64,000 nucleotides of DNA, taken from assembly GCF_016863175.1 (NCBI RefSeq), contig NZ_BOOJ01000040.1, forward strand, positions 62,001 through 126,000, read 5' to 3'. Both the position numbers and the translations under genes were made by a program. This stretch comes from Paraplanobispora siamensis (GTDB lineage Bacteria; Actinomycetota; Actinomycetes; Streptosporangiales; Streptosporangiaceae). Below are positions 18,883 through 27,697 of the stretch, piece after piece (position 1 is the first letter of the stretch; the number at the start of each line of letters is the position of its first letter). The notes under the pieces are model-generated. The model did not search any database and had not been told where the DNA came from. It saw nothing but the letters and a program-made list of their open reading frames with translations.

Positions 18883-19392
18883 ATGAACACCGCTCGCGCC
18901 CTGGCCGTCATCTCCCTCGCCGGCGTCGCCGTCCTCGCCCCGGCCGCCGCCCACGCCGCCACCGGTCCGGCCGTACCGGCCACGGACGCGCACTCCGCGC
19001 AGACCGCCGCTCCCACCTCGTGGGGGCCCTATCACGCCACCGGCCGCAAGGCCGTGGCGTCCGGCTCGCTGACGGCCACGCCCAAGGACGACCGCAGCGC
19101 GCCCGCGGCCCGGGTCATGGTCACCGGCACCGTCACCGACCTGACCCGCAAGCCGACCTGCGGCTGGGCCATGTTCCGCGTCTCCGTCAAGGCGTCCGGC
19201 GGCAAGGTGGCCCTCAAGCACCGCAACTACCGCACCTGCTCCTATGACAAGCCGCGCAAGTTCACCTTCTCCCACACCGGCGTCTACGAGGTCGAGTTCA
19301 AGATCTGCGCCGAGGCCAAGGCGGCCAAGCCCTCGCTGAACTGCCTGTACTCCGGCACCTGGAAGCCGCTCTACACCTACTACGACGCCTGA
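18883..19392 (+). CDS. Small secreted protein of unknown function
   Basis: A 169-residue protein with a signal peptide (ARALAVISLAGVAVLAPAAAHA, cleavage near residue 26). The mature part is about 140 residues with four Cys (CGW, CSYD, ICAEA, NCLY), likely forming two disulfides, and a predicted beta-rich fold. ATG 18883 follows GCAGGAAAGG. No family is recognised. It is followed by a strong hairpin at 19399-19434, so it is probably monocistronic. Confidence 0.75.
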   Translation: MNTARALAVISLAGVAVLAPAAAHAATGPAVPATDAHSAQTAAPTSWGPYHATGRKAVASGSLTATPKDDRSAPAARVMVTGTVTDLTRKPTCGWAMFRVSVKASGGKVALKHRNYRTCSYDKPRKFTFSHTGVYEVEFKICAEAKAAKPSLNCLYSGTWKPLYTYYDA

Positions 19393-19398
19393 CCGGTA

Positions 19399-19434
19399 CG
19401 GCCCGGCCGACCTTCACGACAACCGGCCGGGCCG
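19399..19434 (+). terminator. GC-rich hairpin after the secreted protein gene
   Basis: CGGCCCGGCCG (19399-19409) and CGGCCGGGCCG (19424-19434) form a perfect 11-bp stem with a 14-nt loop, seven bases after the stop codon. No T-run follows, which is common for terminators in such genomes. Confidence 0.65.
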
Positions 19435-19453
19435 ATCATGCATCTAAGGGTGC

Positions 19454-22400
19454 GTGGAGACAGAGGGGTTGCGTTCGGGGGACCCGGTACGCCTGGGTGA
19501 TTACTGGCTGGCGACACGACTGGGGTCGGGCGGGCAGGGGGTCGTGTACGAGGCCTACGACGCCGCCGCCAACAGGGTCGCCGTCAAACTGCTGCATCCG
19601 CACCTCGTGGGCGATCCCGCCTTCCGGCGGCGCTTCGGCAAGGAGGTCAGGGCGCTGCGGCGGGTTCCCCCGTTCTGCACGGCCCGCGTGATCGGCCACG
19701 ACCTCGAGGGCGAGCGGCCCTACATCGTCAGCGAGTTCGTCCCGGGCCCCAGCCTGCGCCGGGCGGTGAACCAGGGGGGACCCCTGGACGGCGACGCCCT
19801 GCACCGGCTGGCGATCAGCATCGCCACCGCGCTGGCCGCCATCCACCGCGCGCACGTGGTGCACCGCGACCTGAAACCGGAGAACGTGCTGCTGGGCCCG
19901 GACGGGCCCCGGGTCATCGACTTCGGCATCGCCCGCACCTCGGACGCCTCGGCCGCCACCACCGAGGAGCTGATGGGCACCCCCTCGTACATGGCGCCGG
20001 AGCTGTTCTCGGGTGGCCAGGCCGAGCCCGCCGCGGACGTGTTCGCCTGGGGTGCGGTGGTGCTGTTCGCCGCCACCGGCCGTGACGCGTTCACCGGCCC
20101 CGCGCCGGTCGCGGTGATCAACCGGTTGCTGACCCACGACCCCGACCTCGGCATGCTGCCGGGCAAGCTGCGCGGCCTCGTCGGCGCGGCACTGTCGAAG
20201 GATCCGGCCTCGCGTCCTTCGGCGCAGCGGCTGCTGCTCGGCCTGCTCGGCGACGACGCTCCGCCGGGGGACCTGCCCCCGGCCGGGGAGGACCTGCTGT
20301 CGGACGGCGCGCAGGCCGCGACGGGAGTACGGCCTCCGGACGCCCTGGCCGCCGAGCCCGCCCTGGGCGTGGTGGCCGAGCAGGTCTACGCCGGGCTGCC
20401 GCCGGCCGGGCGGGACATGATGCGGGACATGCTGCTGCGCCTGGTGGACGTGCGCGACGACACACAGCTGCCGCGCGCCGCCGGGCTCGGCGAGCTGACC
20501 GAGGGCCTGCCCGATCCCGCCCCGCAGGTGCTGACCGAGCTGGAGCAGGCCTCGCTCGTCCGGATCACGGCCGGCACGGTCACCATGGGCAAGGCGGCGC
20601 TCCTGCACGCCTGGCCCCGGCTGCACGAGTGGATCAGCGCCGAGCACGAGACGATCGGCCGCCATCGCCGGCTCGGCGAGGCCGCCTACCACTGGGCGGC
20701 CAACGGGCACCACCCCGAGGACCTCCTGCAGGGCAGCGCCCTGAACGCGGCTCTGACCTGGACCTCCTCCGCCCGGGTGCGGCTGAACCCCACCGAGACC
20801 GAATTCGTCCGCACCAGCAGGGCCCGGTCCCTGCAGCGGCGCAGGCGGCGCAGGCTGGTGAGCGCGGGCATGGCCGTACTGCTCGTCGCCTCGCTCACCG
20901 GCGGCGCGCTCGCCTGGCAGCAGTCACTCAGGAGCGACGAGAGCGACCGGCGGCTGGCCGAGCAGCGCGCGCAGGTCACCGCCCGGCGGCTGGCCCTGCA
21001 GGCCGACGCGCTCCGCGACCGCGACCCGGCGAAGGCGATGCTGCTGAGCGTGGCCGCCTACCGCGTCGCGGACGTCCCCGAGGCCAGGGCGGCGGTGCTC
21101 AGCTCTCTCGGCCAGCAGCAGCGGCACGTCTTCACGGACCCGATCCCGGCCAACACCGGACGGGCGCTGAGTGAGGACGGCCGGATCCTGGTCAGCGCCG
21201 GCGGCGGCAGGGTGACCGCGTACGACGTGCGGACCGGCAAGACGATCACGACGTTCACCGGGGTCGGCCAGGGCCCTTTCAGTGCCGCGCTCAGCCCGGA
21301 CGGCGACACTCTGGCCCTGGGCGGGGACGGTGTCCGGCTGTGGAGCCTGCGCACCGGGAAGCTCCTGGGCGGCGGTCCTTCGCTCCCCGGCACATACCGG
21401 GAGGACGGGGGGAGCGGGGGAGAGCCCACCGGCCTGCGTTTCAGCCCGGGCGGCGGCTACCTCCACGTGTTCCAGAACGTGGGCGGACCGTTCCGCGGAC
21501 TGTGGAACGTCGCGCGCCGCAAGCTGGAGCTCCCGCAGGACGCGCCTCCGGGAGCCACGGAGGTGGGCAACGTGGTCCTGGGACCGGGCGATCGCTTCGG
21601 CGCGGTCGGCGACGAATCCGGCGGGGGGAACCTGCGGAACTTCACCGGGGACGGCCCGGTGGAGGGGAGACGCCTCCCCGGCGACCTCGCCGGCCGGGTC
21701 CTGGCCTTCTCACCCGACGGTGAGATCGCCGCCGTGGGCGGTGAGGAGAAGGTGAGGCTGTGGAACCTGTCGCGCGGCGCGTGGGACGAGCGGGGGCTCG
21801 AGGGCGCGGGCGGCGAGGCGGTCTTCAGCGCCGACGGTGAGTTCATGGTCACCTTCGACGCCGGGACGGGGCGGTCCGCCCTCTCGCTGTGGCGGCTGAG
21901 CGACGCCGTCCAGCTGCTCCGCCTCCCCATGGCCTCCACCGTCGTCGGACCGCCGAGGATCAGCGCCGACAACCGGATGCTGACCGTGCTGGACGACTCG
22001 GGACAGGTCACCGTCTACGACATCGGCCGCCAGACCCGCCCGCCGCGCGTGCGGACCGATGTCACCCGGCTGCGCTCCGCCGCGGACACCCTGTTCGGGA
22101 CGACCGGCGGGACCGTCCGCACCTGGTCGCCGCCCGCCCTCACGGAGAGGGATCTGAAGATCAAGGTCGGTGCGGGCGACGAGTTCGACGACGTGGGCCT
22201 GGCCGTCACCCCGGACGGCCGCACCCTGGCGACCGGCTTCATGAACAGCTCGGCCGAGGGGGTGAAGCTGTGGGACGTGACCACCCGGCGCCCGCTGCTT
22301 GAGATCGAGATGGAGTTCGACGGCGCCGAGAAGGCCGATATGGAGATCAGCCCGGACGGCCGCCTCCTGGCGGTCAGCGCCGGCCTGCCCAACGACTACC

Positions 22401-23062
22401 ACGGTGAGGGCACCGTCATGATCGTCGATCTCGGGCGCGGGAAAGTCGTCAAGCGGTTCCGGCCGGTCGCCGGAGGACGGCTGTCCTTCAGCCCCGACGG
22501 CGCGACGCTGGTCACCGCGGACCCGGGCGGGGTCGACGTGATCGACCTGCGCGCCGGGAAGGTGCTGCCGCGGGCGAAGGGTCCGGGCACACTCGCCAGG
22601 GAGTGGATGGTGCTCGCCCCCGCGGGCTCCCTCGCCGTCTCGCCGTACGGCACCGGGGCGGTGACCCTGTGGGACACCCGGACCTGGAAACCGGCCGGGC
22701 AGCTGTTCAGGCTGCCCGGCCGGGCGCAGAGCGCGGAGTTCTCTCCCGACGGGCGTCTTCTCGCCGTCGCGCACGGCACCCAGGTCACCGTGTTCGACGT
22801 CGCCACCGGCCAGCAGCTCGGAGCACCGCTGGGAGCCGCCGTGAGCGGGGAGACGGACTACAGCGTGGACGCGCCCTTCGCCGCCTTCTCCCGGGACGGC
22901 GGCACGCTGTACATGCTCGGCCCGGACGGAGGCTTCCAGAGTGTGCCGCTCGATCCCCGGCGCGCCCTTCCCGAGGTGTGCGGGCGGGCGGGCCGTTCGC
23001 TGACGTCCGCGGAGTGGCAGGAGCACGTGGGCGGTGACACGCCGTACGTGAAGGTGTGCTGA
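19454..23062 (+). CDS. Ser/Thr protein kinase with transmembrane helix and WD40 propeller
   Basis: A 1202-residue protein. Kinase domain at residues 14-275: P-loop GSGGQGVVYEA, Lys in VAVKLL, catalytic loop HRDLKPENVLL near residue 137, DFGIAR near 156, MAPE in the activation segment. A linker of about 190 residues follows, then a basic patch and one membrane helix (AGMAVLLVASLTGGALAW, about 475-492), then WD40-like blades to the end (ALSPDGDTLALGG, LSFSPDGATLVT and AEFSPDGRLLAVAHG). The orientation implies a cytoplasmic kinase and an extracellular propeller, a sensor arrangement common in actinomycetes. GTG 19454 has a weak ribosome binding site. Confidence 0.92.
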   Translation: METEGLRSGDPVRLGDYWLATRLGSGGQGVVYEAYDAAANRVAVKLLHPHLVGDPAFRRRFGKEVRALRRVPPFCTARVIGHDLEGERPYIVSEFVPGPSLRRAVNQGGPLDGDALHRLAISIATALAAIHRAHVVHRDLKPENVLLGPDGPRVIDFGIARTSDASAATTEELMGTPSYMAPELFSGGQAEPAADVFAWGAVVLFAATGRDAFTGPAPVAVINRLLTHDPDLGMLPGKLRGLVGAALSKDPASRPSAQRLLLGLLGDDAPPGDLPPAGEDLLSDGAQAATGVRPPDALAAEPALGVVAEQVYAGLPPAGRDMMRDMLLRLVDVRDDTQLPRAAGLGELTEGLPDPAPQVLTELEQASLVRITAGTVTMGKAALLHAWPRLHEWISAEHETIGRHRRLGEAAYHWAANGHHPEDLLQGSALNAALTWTSSARVRLNPTETEFVRTSRARSLQRRRRRRLVSAGMAVLLVASLTGGALAWQQSLRSDESDRRLAEQRAQVTARRLALQADALRDRDPAKAMLLSVAAYRVADVPEARAAVLSSLGQQQRHVFTDPIPANTGRALSEDGRILVSAGGGRVTAYDVRTGKTITTFTGVGQGPFSAALSPDGDTLALGGDGVRLWSLRTGKLLGGGPSLPGTYREDGGSGGEPTGLRFSPGGGYLHVFQNVGGPFRGLWNVARRKLELPQDAPPGATEVGNVVLGPGDRFGAVGDESGGGNLRNFTGDGPVEGRRLPGDLAGRVLAFSPDGEIAAVGGEEKVRLWNLSRGAWDERGLEGAGGEAVFSADGEFMVTFDAGTGRSALSLWRLSDAVQLLRLPMASTVVGPPRISADNRMLTVLDDSGQVTVYDIGRQTRPPRVRTDVTRLRSAADTLFGTTGGTVRTWSPPALTERDLKIKVGAGDEFDDVGLAVTPDGRTLATGFMNSSAEGVKLWDVTTRRPLLEIEMEFDGAEKADMEISPDGRLLAVSAGLPNDYHGEGTVMIVDLGRGKVVKRFRPVAGGRLSFSPDGATLVTADPGGVDVIDLRAGKVLPRAKGPGTLAREWMVLAPAGSLAVSPYGTGAVTLWDTRTWKPAGQLFRLPGRAQSAEFSPDGRLLAVAHGTQVTVFDVATGQQLGAPLGAAVSGETDYSVDAPFAAFSRDGGTLYMLGPDGGFQSVPLDPRRALPEVCGRAGRSLTSAEWQEHVGGDTPYVKVC

Positions 23063-23093
23063 AGGAGCTCCGCGAGCCTTCGGGCCTTCGCGG

Positions 23094-23112
23094 GCCGGAC
23101 CCGTGGTCCGGC
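23094..23112. terminator. Hairpin between convergent kinase and MocR genes
   Basis: GCCGGACC and GGTCCGGC form a perfect 8-bp stem with a 3-nt loop, midway between the stop codons of two convergent genes. It is probably a bidirectional terminator. Confidence 0.5.
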
Positions 23113-23118
23113 GGGTCG

Positions 23119-24481
23119 TCACGGCGGGATCGCTTCGATCGCGCAGCGCAGGCGGCGCAGCGCCGGCCCGAGCCCGTCCAGCGGCGGCGTGCCCAGCGCC
23201 AGCCGGAGCGCACGGGGGCGGGAGGGGCCGGTGGCGAACGCGTCGGCGGTGGACACGAGGATCCCTTCCCGCGCGAGGACCGCCGCCACGTGGTCGGGAC
23301 GCTGGTGCGCCTCCAGGCCGAGCCAGACGCTGTAGGAGACGGGGTGCGCCGTGACGTCCAGGCCGGCCAGCTCGGCCCGGGCGATGTCCTGCCGCGCGGC
23401 GGCGTCCCGGCGGCGGGCCCGCTCCAGCCGCGCGACCGTGCCGTCGGCCATCCAGCCGGTGGCGATCGCGACGACGAGACCCGGCACGCCCCACGAGGCC
23501 GCCCGCAGGCTCCTGGTGACGGCTTCGACGTGCCGGGCGGGCACCACGGCGAAGCCGAACCGGAGCCCGGTCGCGACGTTCTTGGACAGACCGGCGACGT
23601 AGCAGGTGCGCTCGGGGGCGAGCGCCCGCAGCGGAGGAGGCGGCGCGGCCTCGAGGAACGCGTAGGTGCCGTCCTCGACGATCACGCAGTCGTGGGCGCG
23701 CGCCGTGGCGGCCAGCCGCAGGCGCTGCTCCCGGTCGAGCACCCAGCCGAGCGGGTTGTGCACCGTGGGGATCGTGTAGATCGCGCGGACGCGCCGTACA
23801 CGGCACAGCCGCTCCAGCGCGTCGAGGTCCGGGCCGGTCGGTGTCACCGGGACGGGGGCCAGGTCCAGGCCGTGCTGGGAGGCGAGCAGCCTGATGCCCG
23901 GGTAGCTGAGCGCGTCGACGGCCAGGACGTCGCCGGGCCGGGTGAGCGCGCGCAGCACGCAGTCGAGCGCCTGCTGGGTCCCGCCGGTCAGCACGACCTC
24001 GGCCGGTGCGGCGTCGATCGCGCGGTCGAGCAGGTAGGTGGCCACGACCGCGCGGTCGTGCGCGCGCCCGCCCGGCGGGTGCTGGCGGAGCAGCGACTCG
24101 ATCCCGCCAGAGGAGGAGAGGGCCCGCAGGGCCAGGCGCAGCTGGTCGGCCTGGCCGTGGGCCAGCGGCTGGTTGAACGACAGGTCGGCCACGCGCGGCA
24201 CCGGCAGGGCACGCGAGGGCTCCGGCCCGTCGTAGCCCGCCTGGTGCCGGACGAACGTCCCGCGCCCCGGCTCGCCCGTGACCAGCCCCATCGCGGCCAG
24301 TTCGGCGTAGACCCGGGTGGCCGTGGCCAGCGCGATGCGCCGCTCCCGCGCGAGATCGCGGTGTGCGGGAAGGCGGGCGCCCGCCGGGAGCGCGCCGGAG
24401 CGGATCGCCGCGGCGAACTCGTCGACGATGGCCTTGTAGAGCGGTGACCGGATGCCGGACTCCCCGGGTCTGCTGGGGCAC
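23119..24481 (-). CDS. MocR-type GntR/aminotransferase regulator, with probable 1-bp frameshift near the start
   Basis: It has an N-terminal GntR winged helix (SPLYKAIVDEFAAAIRSG, AGARLPAHRDLARE, TRVYAELAAMGLVTGEPGRG) and a PLP fold-type I aminotransferase-like domain with TIPTVHNPLGW and YVAGLSKNVATGLRFG (PLP-binding Lys). Read from the body of the gene, the frame is open up to a stop at 24529-24531 but has no ATG, GTG or TTG before the winged helix. A GTG at 24481 in another frame encodes MPQQTRG and would join the correct frame if one base were removed from the CCCC run at 24462-24465. It is divergent from the enoyl-CoA hydratase gene. Confidence 0.75.
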
Positions 24482-24534
24482 TGCTGGATCTGGGACGCTG
24501 CTGTATCTAGGACGATTGTTGGATCGTCCTAGAT
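24481..24534. promoter_or_regulatory. MocR operator: perfect 12-bp palindrome plus 17-bp direct repeat
   Basis: ATCTAGGACGAT (24505-24516) and ATCGTCCTAGAT (24523-24534) form a perfect inverted repeat with a 6-bp spacer. Overlapping its left arm, CTGCTGGATCTGGGACG (24481-24497) is repeated as CTGCTGTATCTAGGACG (24498-24514), 15 of 17 identical. Inverted plus direct repeats at a divergent promoter fit MocR-family operators. TAGATT at 24530-24535 could be the -10 box of the hydratase. Confidence 0.7.
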
Positions 24535-24587
24535 TACGGCTCCTAGGCTCGGTACGGCCGACCCCCAGCGAACGGAGTCCCGAGCGC

Positions 24588-25385
24588 ATGACCGTCCACA
24601 TCGACCAGGATGACCGCCTGATCACCATCACCATCGACCGGGAGCGCAAGCTCAACGCGCTCGACTATCCGACGATCGACACGCTGCTGGCCGTGCTCGA
24701 CCGCGTCGAGTCCGACGACTCGGTCCGCGCGGTCGTCCTGACCGGGGCCGGTCCCAGGGCGTTCAGCGCCGGTGCGGACATCCCGTCTCTCGCCGGGAGC
24801 ATCGCGGGCGGGACCGAACGCGCTCTCCGCGAGATCGTCCGGCGCGGTCACGCGCTGACCCGGCGGATCGAGGAGTTCCCCAAGCCGGTGATCGCCGCGG
24901 TCAACGGCCTGGCCTACGGCGGCGGCTGCGAGATCGTCGAGGCCGCTCCGCTCGCGATCGCCGCCGGGCACGCGACGTTCGCCAAGCCCGAGATCACCCT
25001 CGGTTTCCCTCCGCCGTTCGGCGGCTCCCAGCGGCTGCCGCGCCACGTCGGCCGCAAGCGCGGCCTGGAGATGATCCTGACCGGGGACCCGATCCCCGCC
25101 GCACGGGCCGCCGAGATCGGCCTGGTCAACGCCGTCGTCCCCGCGGACGAGCTCCTCGCCGCCGCGCGGGACCTGGCGGCCCGGATCATCCGGCACGCGC
25201 CGACGGCCGTGGCGGCCTGCCTGCGTTCGGTCACCCGCGGTGTCAACCTGCCGATCGACGAAGGACTGGCGGTCGAGGCCGCCTGCTTCGCCGCCACCGT
25301 GCCGACCGACGGGGTGCGAGACGGGTTGCGCCGCTTCCTCGACCGCGCCGCGGCGGGTGTTCCCGCTCGAAGCGCGCAGTTCTAA
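24588..25385 (+). CDS. Enoyl-CoA hydratase/isomerase family protein
   Basis: A 265-residue crotonase-fold enzyme. The first oxyanion-hole region is AFSAGADIPSL near residue 65 and the second is NGLAYGGGCEIVEAAPLAIA near residue 108, followed by FAKPEITLGFPPPFGGSQRLPR. The usual pair of active-site Glu residues is partly changed (EIVEAA retained), so hydratase versus isomerase cannot be decided. It acts in fatty-acid or branched-chain acyl-CoA turnover. It is divergent from MocR, and its stop overlaps that of the convergent MFS gene by a few bases. Confidence 0.9.
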   Translation: MTVHIDQDDRLITITIDRERKLNALDYPTIDTLLAVLDRVESDDSVRAVVLTGAGPRAFSAGADIPSLAGSIAGGTERALREIVRRGHALTRRIEEFPKPVIAAVNGLAYGGGCEIVEAAPLAIAAGHATFAKPEITLGFPPPFGGSQRLPRHVGRKRGLEMILTGDPIPAARAAEIGLVNAVVPADELLAAARDLAARIIRHAPTAVAACLRSVTRGVNLPIDEGLAVEAACFAATVPTDGVRDGLRRFLDRAAAGVPARSAQF

Positions 25386-26644
25386 CGCCGCGGGTCGTCC
25401 TGCTGTCGTTCGGCGGCGTCCATGCTGTCGTCGGTGACCGTCCGCAGGCCCGTCAGGAGGGCGAGGGTCAGCACGGCCATGACGGCGAACACCGCGCGCA
25501 GCCCGAACAGCTGGGCCAGCAGGCCGCCCGCCGCGGCGCCCAGCGGGCGGGTGCCCCAGGCCACCAGCCGGTAGCCGCTGTTGAGGCGGCCGAGCAGGCG
25601 GTCGGGGGTGATGCGCTGGCGCAGGGAGACCGTGACCACGTTCCACACGACGATCCCGACGCCGCCGACGAAGAACCCGGCGCCGATCAGGAAGGGCCGG
25701 GCCGTCACCGCGGGTATGCCGAGCAGCAGGGCGCCGCCGGCGAAGGCCAGCGCCAGGCAGCGGGCCCGGCCGAGCCGGCGTTCGATCCGTTCGGCGACGA
25801 ACGAGCCGCACAGGCTCCCGGCGGCGATGGTGGCCAGCAGCAGGCCGAAGGCCGGTTCGGACAGTTCCATGACCGATGCCGGGCCGACCGCGTACAGGAC
25901 GAAGACGGCCAGGACCGCGTTGGTGGCGAAGTTGAACACGCCGACCATGACCGCGAGCGTGCGCAGCAGCCGGTGGCGCCACAGGAAGCGCAGTCCCTCG
26001 GCGATGTCGGCGCGCAGGCTGGTGGAGAGGTCCCGTTCGACCCGGAACGGCCCGCGTACCAGCAGCAGGGCGGCCACCGCGGCGGCCCACATGGCGGCGG
26101 GCGCGAAGAAGGCCGCGGCCAGGCCCGCCGCGACCAGGAATCCGGCCAGGGGCGGGCCGACGAACTCGTTGGCGGTCAGCTCGACCGCGTACAGCCGCCC
26201 GTTGGCGCGGGAGAGCCGCTCGCGCGGCACAATCTGCGGCAGGATCGACTGGGCCGCGGTGTCGTAGAGCGTTTCGGTGGTGCCGATGCAGAACGCCACG
26301 ACGTACAGGACCCAGATCGATCCGGCGTCGAAGACGATCATCAGTGCGAGGACGGCGAGCAGCACGGCGCGTGCGCCGTTGGCCGCGAGCATCATCCGGC
26401 GGCGGTCGGCGCGGTCGGCCAGGGCGCCGGCGTGCAGCGCGAACAGCAGCCAGGGAAGCGTCACGGCGATGGCCAGCCCGGCGATCAGCGCGGGGGAGCG
26501 GGTGACCTGCACGGCGGCCAGCGGCAGGGCGATGCGGACGATGCCGTCGGCGAGGTTCGACAGGCCGCTGGAGGTCCACAGCCTCCAGTAGGAGGGACCC
26601 AGCGACTCCCGTCCGGGGGGAGGGCCGGTGGTGTCCGATGCCAT
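25382..26644 (-). CDS. MFS transporter
   Basis: A 420-residue major-facilitator protein with about 12 membrane segments and the loop 2-3 signature region GALADRADRRRMMLAANGARAV. The pattern (YWRLWTSSGLSNLADGI at the N-terminus, NGRLYAVELTANEFVGPPLAG in the middle) matches the EntS/TMEM-like drug or siderophore exporter group (MFS_3). ATG 26644 is chosen; an in-frame ATG 36 bp upstream would place the start inside the operator. It is divergent from the ArsR-like gene at 26720, its probable repressor. Confidence 0.9.
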   Translation of the reverse strand: MASDTTGPPPGRESLGPSYWRLWTSSGLSNLADGIVRIALPLAAVQVTRSPALIAGLAIAVTLPWLLFALHAGALADRADRRRMMLAANGARAVLLAVLALMIVFDAGSIWVLYVVAFCIGTTETLYDTAAQSILPQIVPRERLSRANGRLYAVELTANEFVGPPLAGFLVAAGLAAAFFAPAAMWAAAVAALLLVRGPFRVERDLSTSLRADIAEGLRFLWRHRLLRTLAVMVGVFNFATNAVLAVFVLYAVGPASVMELSEPAFGLLLATIAAGSLCGSFVAERIERRLGRARCLALAFAGGALLLGIPAVTARPFLIGAGFFVGGVGIVVWNVVTVSLRQRITPDRLLGRLNSGYRLVAWGTRPLGAAAGGLLAQLFGLRAVFAVMAVLTLALLTGLRTVTDDSMDAAERQQDDPRR

Positions 26645-26659
26645 GAATTGAGTATCACC

Positions 26660-26685
26660 CACCGATGGATAAAATTCCATCGATG
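26660..26685. promoter_or_regulatory. Inverted repeat between MFS and ArsR-like genes
   Basis: CACCGATGGA (26660-26669) and TCCATCGATG (26676-26685) are inverted copies, 9 of 10 matching, separated by TAAAAT. The AT spacer could provide -10 elements for both divergent genes. It is a probable operator of the ArsR-like regulator. Confidence 0.6.
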
Positions 26686-26719
26686 TGTATTTCGTCGATC
26701 GATTCGGTACGGTGAACGC

Positions 26720-27292
26720 GTGGACGAGCGGACCGGCGGACGGCAGGGCGGACAGCCGGCCGGCCGGACCGCCCCCCGGGAGCGCCGGGCGGCGACGGTC
26801 CAGGAGGCCAAGGCGCTGGCGCACCCGCTGCGCGTGCGCATCCTGCGCCTGTGCGCCCAGCAGGAACTGACGAACAAACAGCTCGCCGACCGGCTCGACC
26901 GCGACCCGGGCACGGTGCTCTATCACGTACGGCAACTCGCCGACGCGGGCTTCCTCGAACCGGCGCCGGTCCGCACCGGCGTCAGCGGCGCGCTGGAGAA
27001 GCCCTACCGGTCCACCGGGCTGTCATGGTGGCTGAGCCTGGAGTCCGACGTCGCCGACCCGGAGGCCAGATTCGCCCCCATCGAGGCGTTCCAGCAGGAG
27101 CTCCACGAGGCGGGCCCGGAGTCCGTGCAGACCTTCGCGCGGTTCATGCTGCATCTGTCGGCCGAGGACGCCGCCGCCCTGGAGAGCCGCATCCTCGCGA
27201 TCCTCGACGAGTACATCGTCACCGAGCCCGGGCGCCTCGACCAGCCGGCCTACGGCGGCATCCTCGTGCTGCACCGCATCGACGACCGGTAG
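26720..27292 (+). CDS. ArsR-like winged-helix transcriptional regulator
   Basis: A 190-residue regulator with an N-terminal winged helix (ALAHPLRVRILRLCAQQ, TNKQLADRLDRDPGTVLYHVRQLADAGFL), then a wing and a C-terminal helical region. No Cys metal site of the classical ArsR/SmtB kind is visible, so it is likely a non-metal member of the HTH_20 group. GTG 26720 is inferred as the start because no better codon lies closer to the domain. It is divergent from the MFS exporter, and the shared spacer holds an inverted repeat, so exporter control is the likely job. Confidence 0.85.
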   Translation: MDERTGGRQGGQPAGRTAPRERRAATVQEAKALAHPLRVRILRLCAQQELTNKQLADRLDRDPGTVLYHVRQLADAGFLEPAPVRTGVSGALEKPYRSTGLSWWLSLESDVADPEARFAPIEAFQQELHEAGPESVQTFARFMLHLSAEDAAALESRILAILDEYIVTEPGRLDQPAYGGILVLHRIDDR

Positions 27293-27340
27293 GCGGGCGG
27301 GACGTCCAAGCGGTACGGCAGGCCGTCCGCGTACCCCTCG

Positions 27341-27697
27341 TCACTGCCGGAGCGACCGGTGGACCGCGGCCAGGGCCTCCTCGTCGGAGGCTCCGGCCCG
27401 CCGGGCGGCCCTGACGAACTCCTCGGCCGCGGCGGAGAGCCGGAGGCGGAGCTGGTCGGCTGCGCCGGTGACGACGGCGGTGCGGCCGCGGCGCAGCTCT
27501 ATCAGGCCCTCGTCGCGAAGTTGCTGGTAGCCGCGGAGAACGGTGTGCAGGTTGATGCCGAGGGCGGCGGCCACGGTGCGGGCGGAGGGGAGCCGGTCGC
27601 CGGGGGCGGCCATGCCGTCGGCCAGCGCGGCGCGGACCGAGTCGGCCACCTGGTCGGCGAGGGGCCGGGCCGACGAGGGGTCGATCGTGATCAGCAC
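27341..27697 (-). CDS. GntR family regulator, YtrA subfamily (second copy in window)
   Basis: A 118-residue regulator: winged helix in residues 1-75 (RPLADQVADSVRAALADG, GDRLPSARTVAAALGINLHT, GYQQLRDEGLIELRRGRTAVV) and a short helical C-terminus with DEEALAAVHRSLRQ at the end. GTG 27697 lies inside the end of the upstream membrane-protein gene, overlapping it by 7 bp, so the two are coupled. The arrangement copies the module at 7121-8304. The likely operator is the inverted repeat at 28666-28699. Confidence 0.87.
   Translation of the reverse strand: MLITIDPSSARPLADQVADSVRAALADGMAAPGDRLPSARTVAAALGINLHTVLRGYQQLRDEGLIELRRGRTAVVTGAADQLRLRLSAAAEEFVRAARRAGASDEEALAAVHRSLRQ

Noticed and set aside
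21710-24655. Long minus-strand frame spanning the WD40 kinase and MocR genes
   Set aside because: It is antisense to clear kinase blades and out of frame with the MocR domains; only its short piece after 24481 helped locate the probable MocR start.
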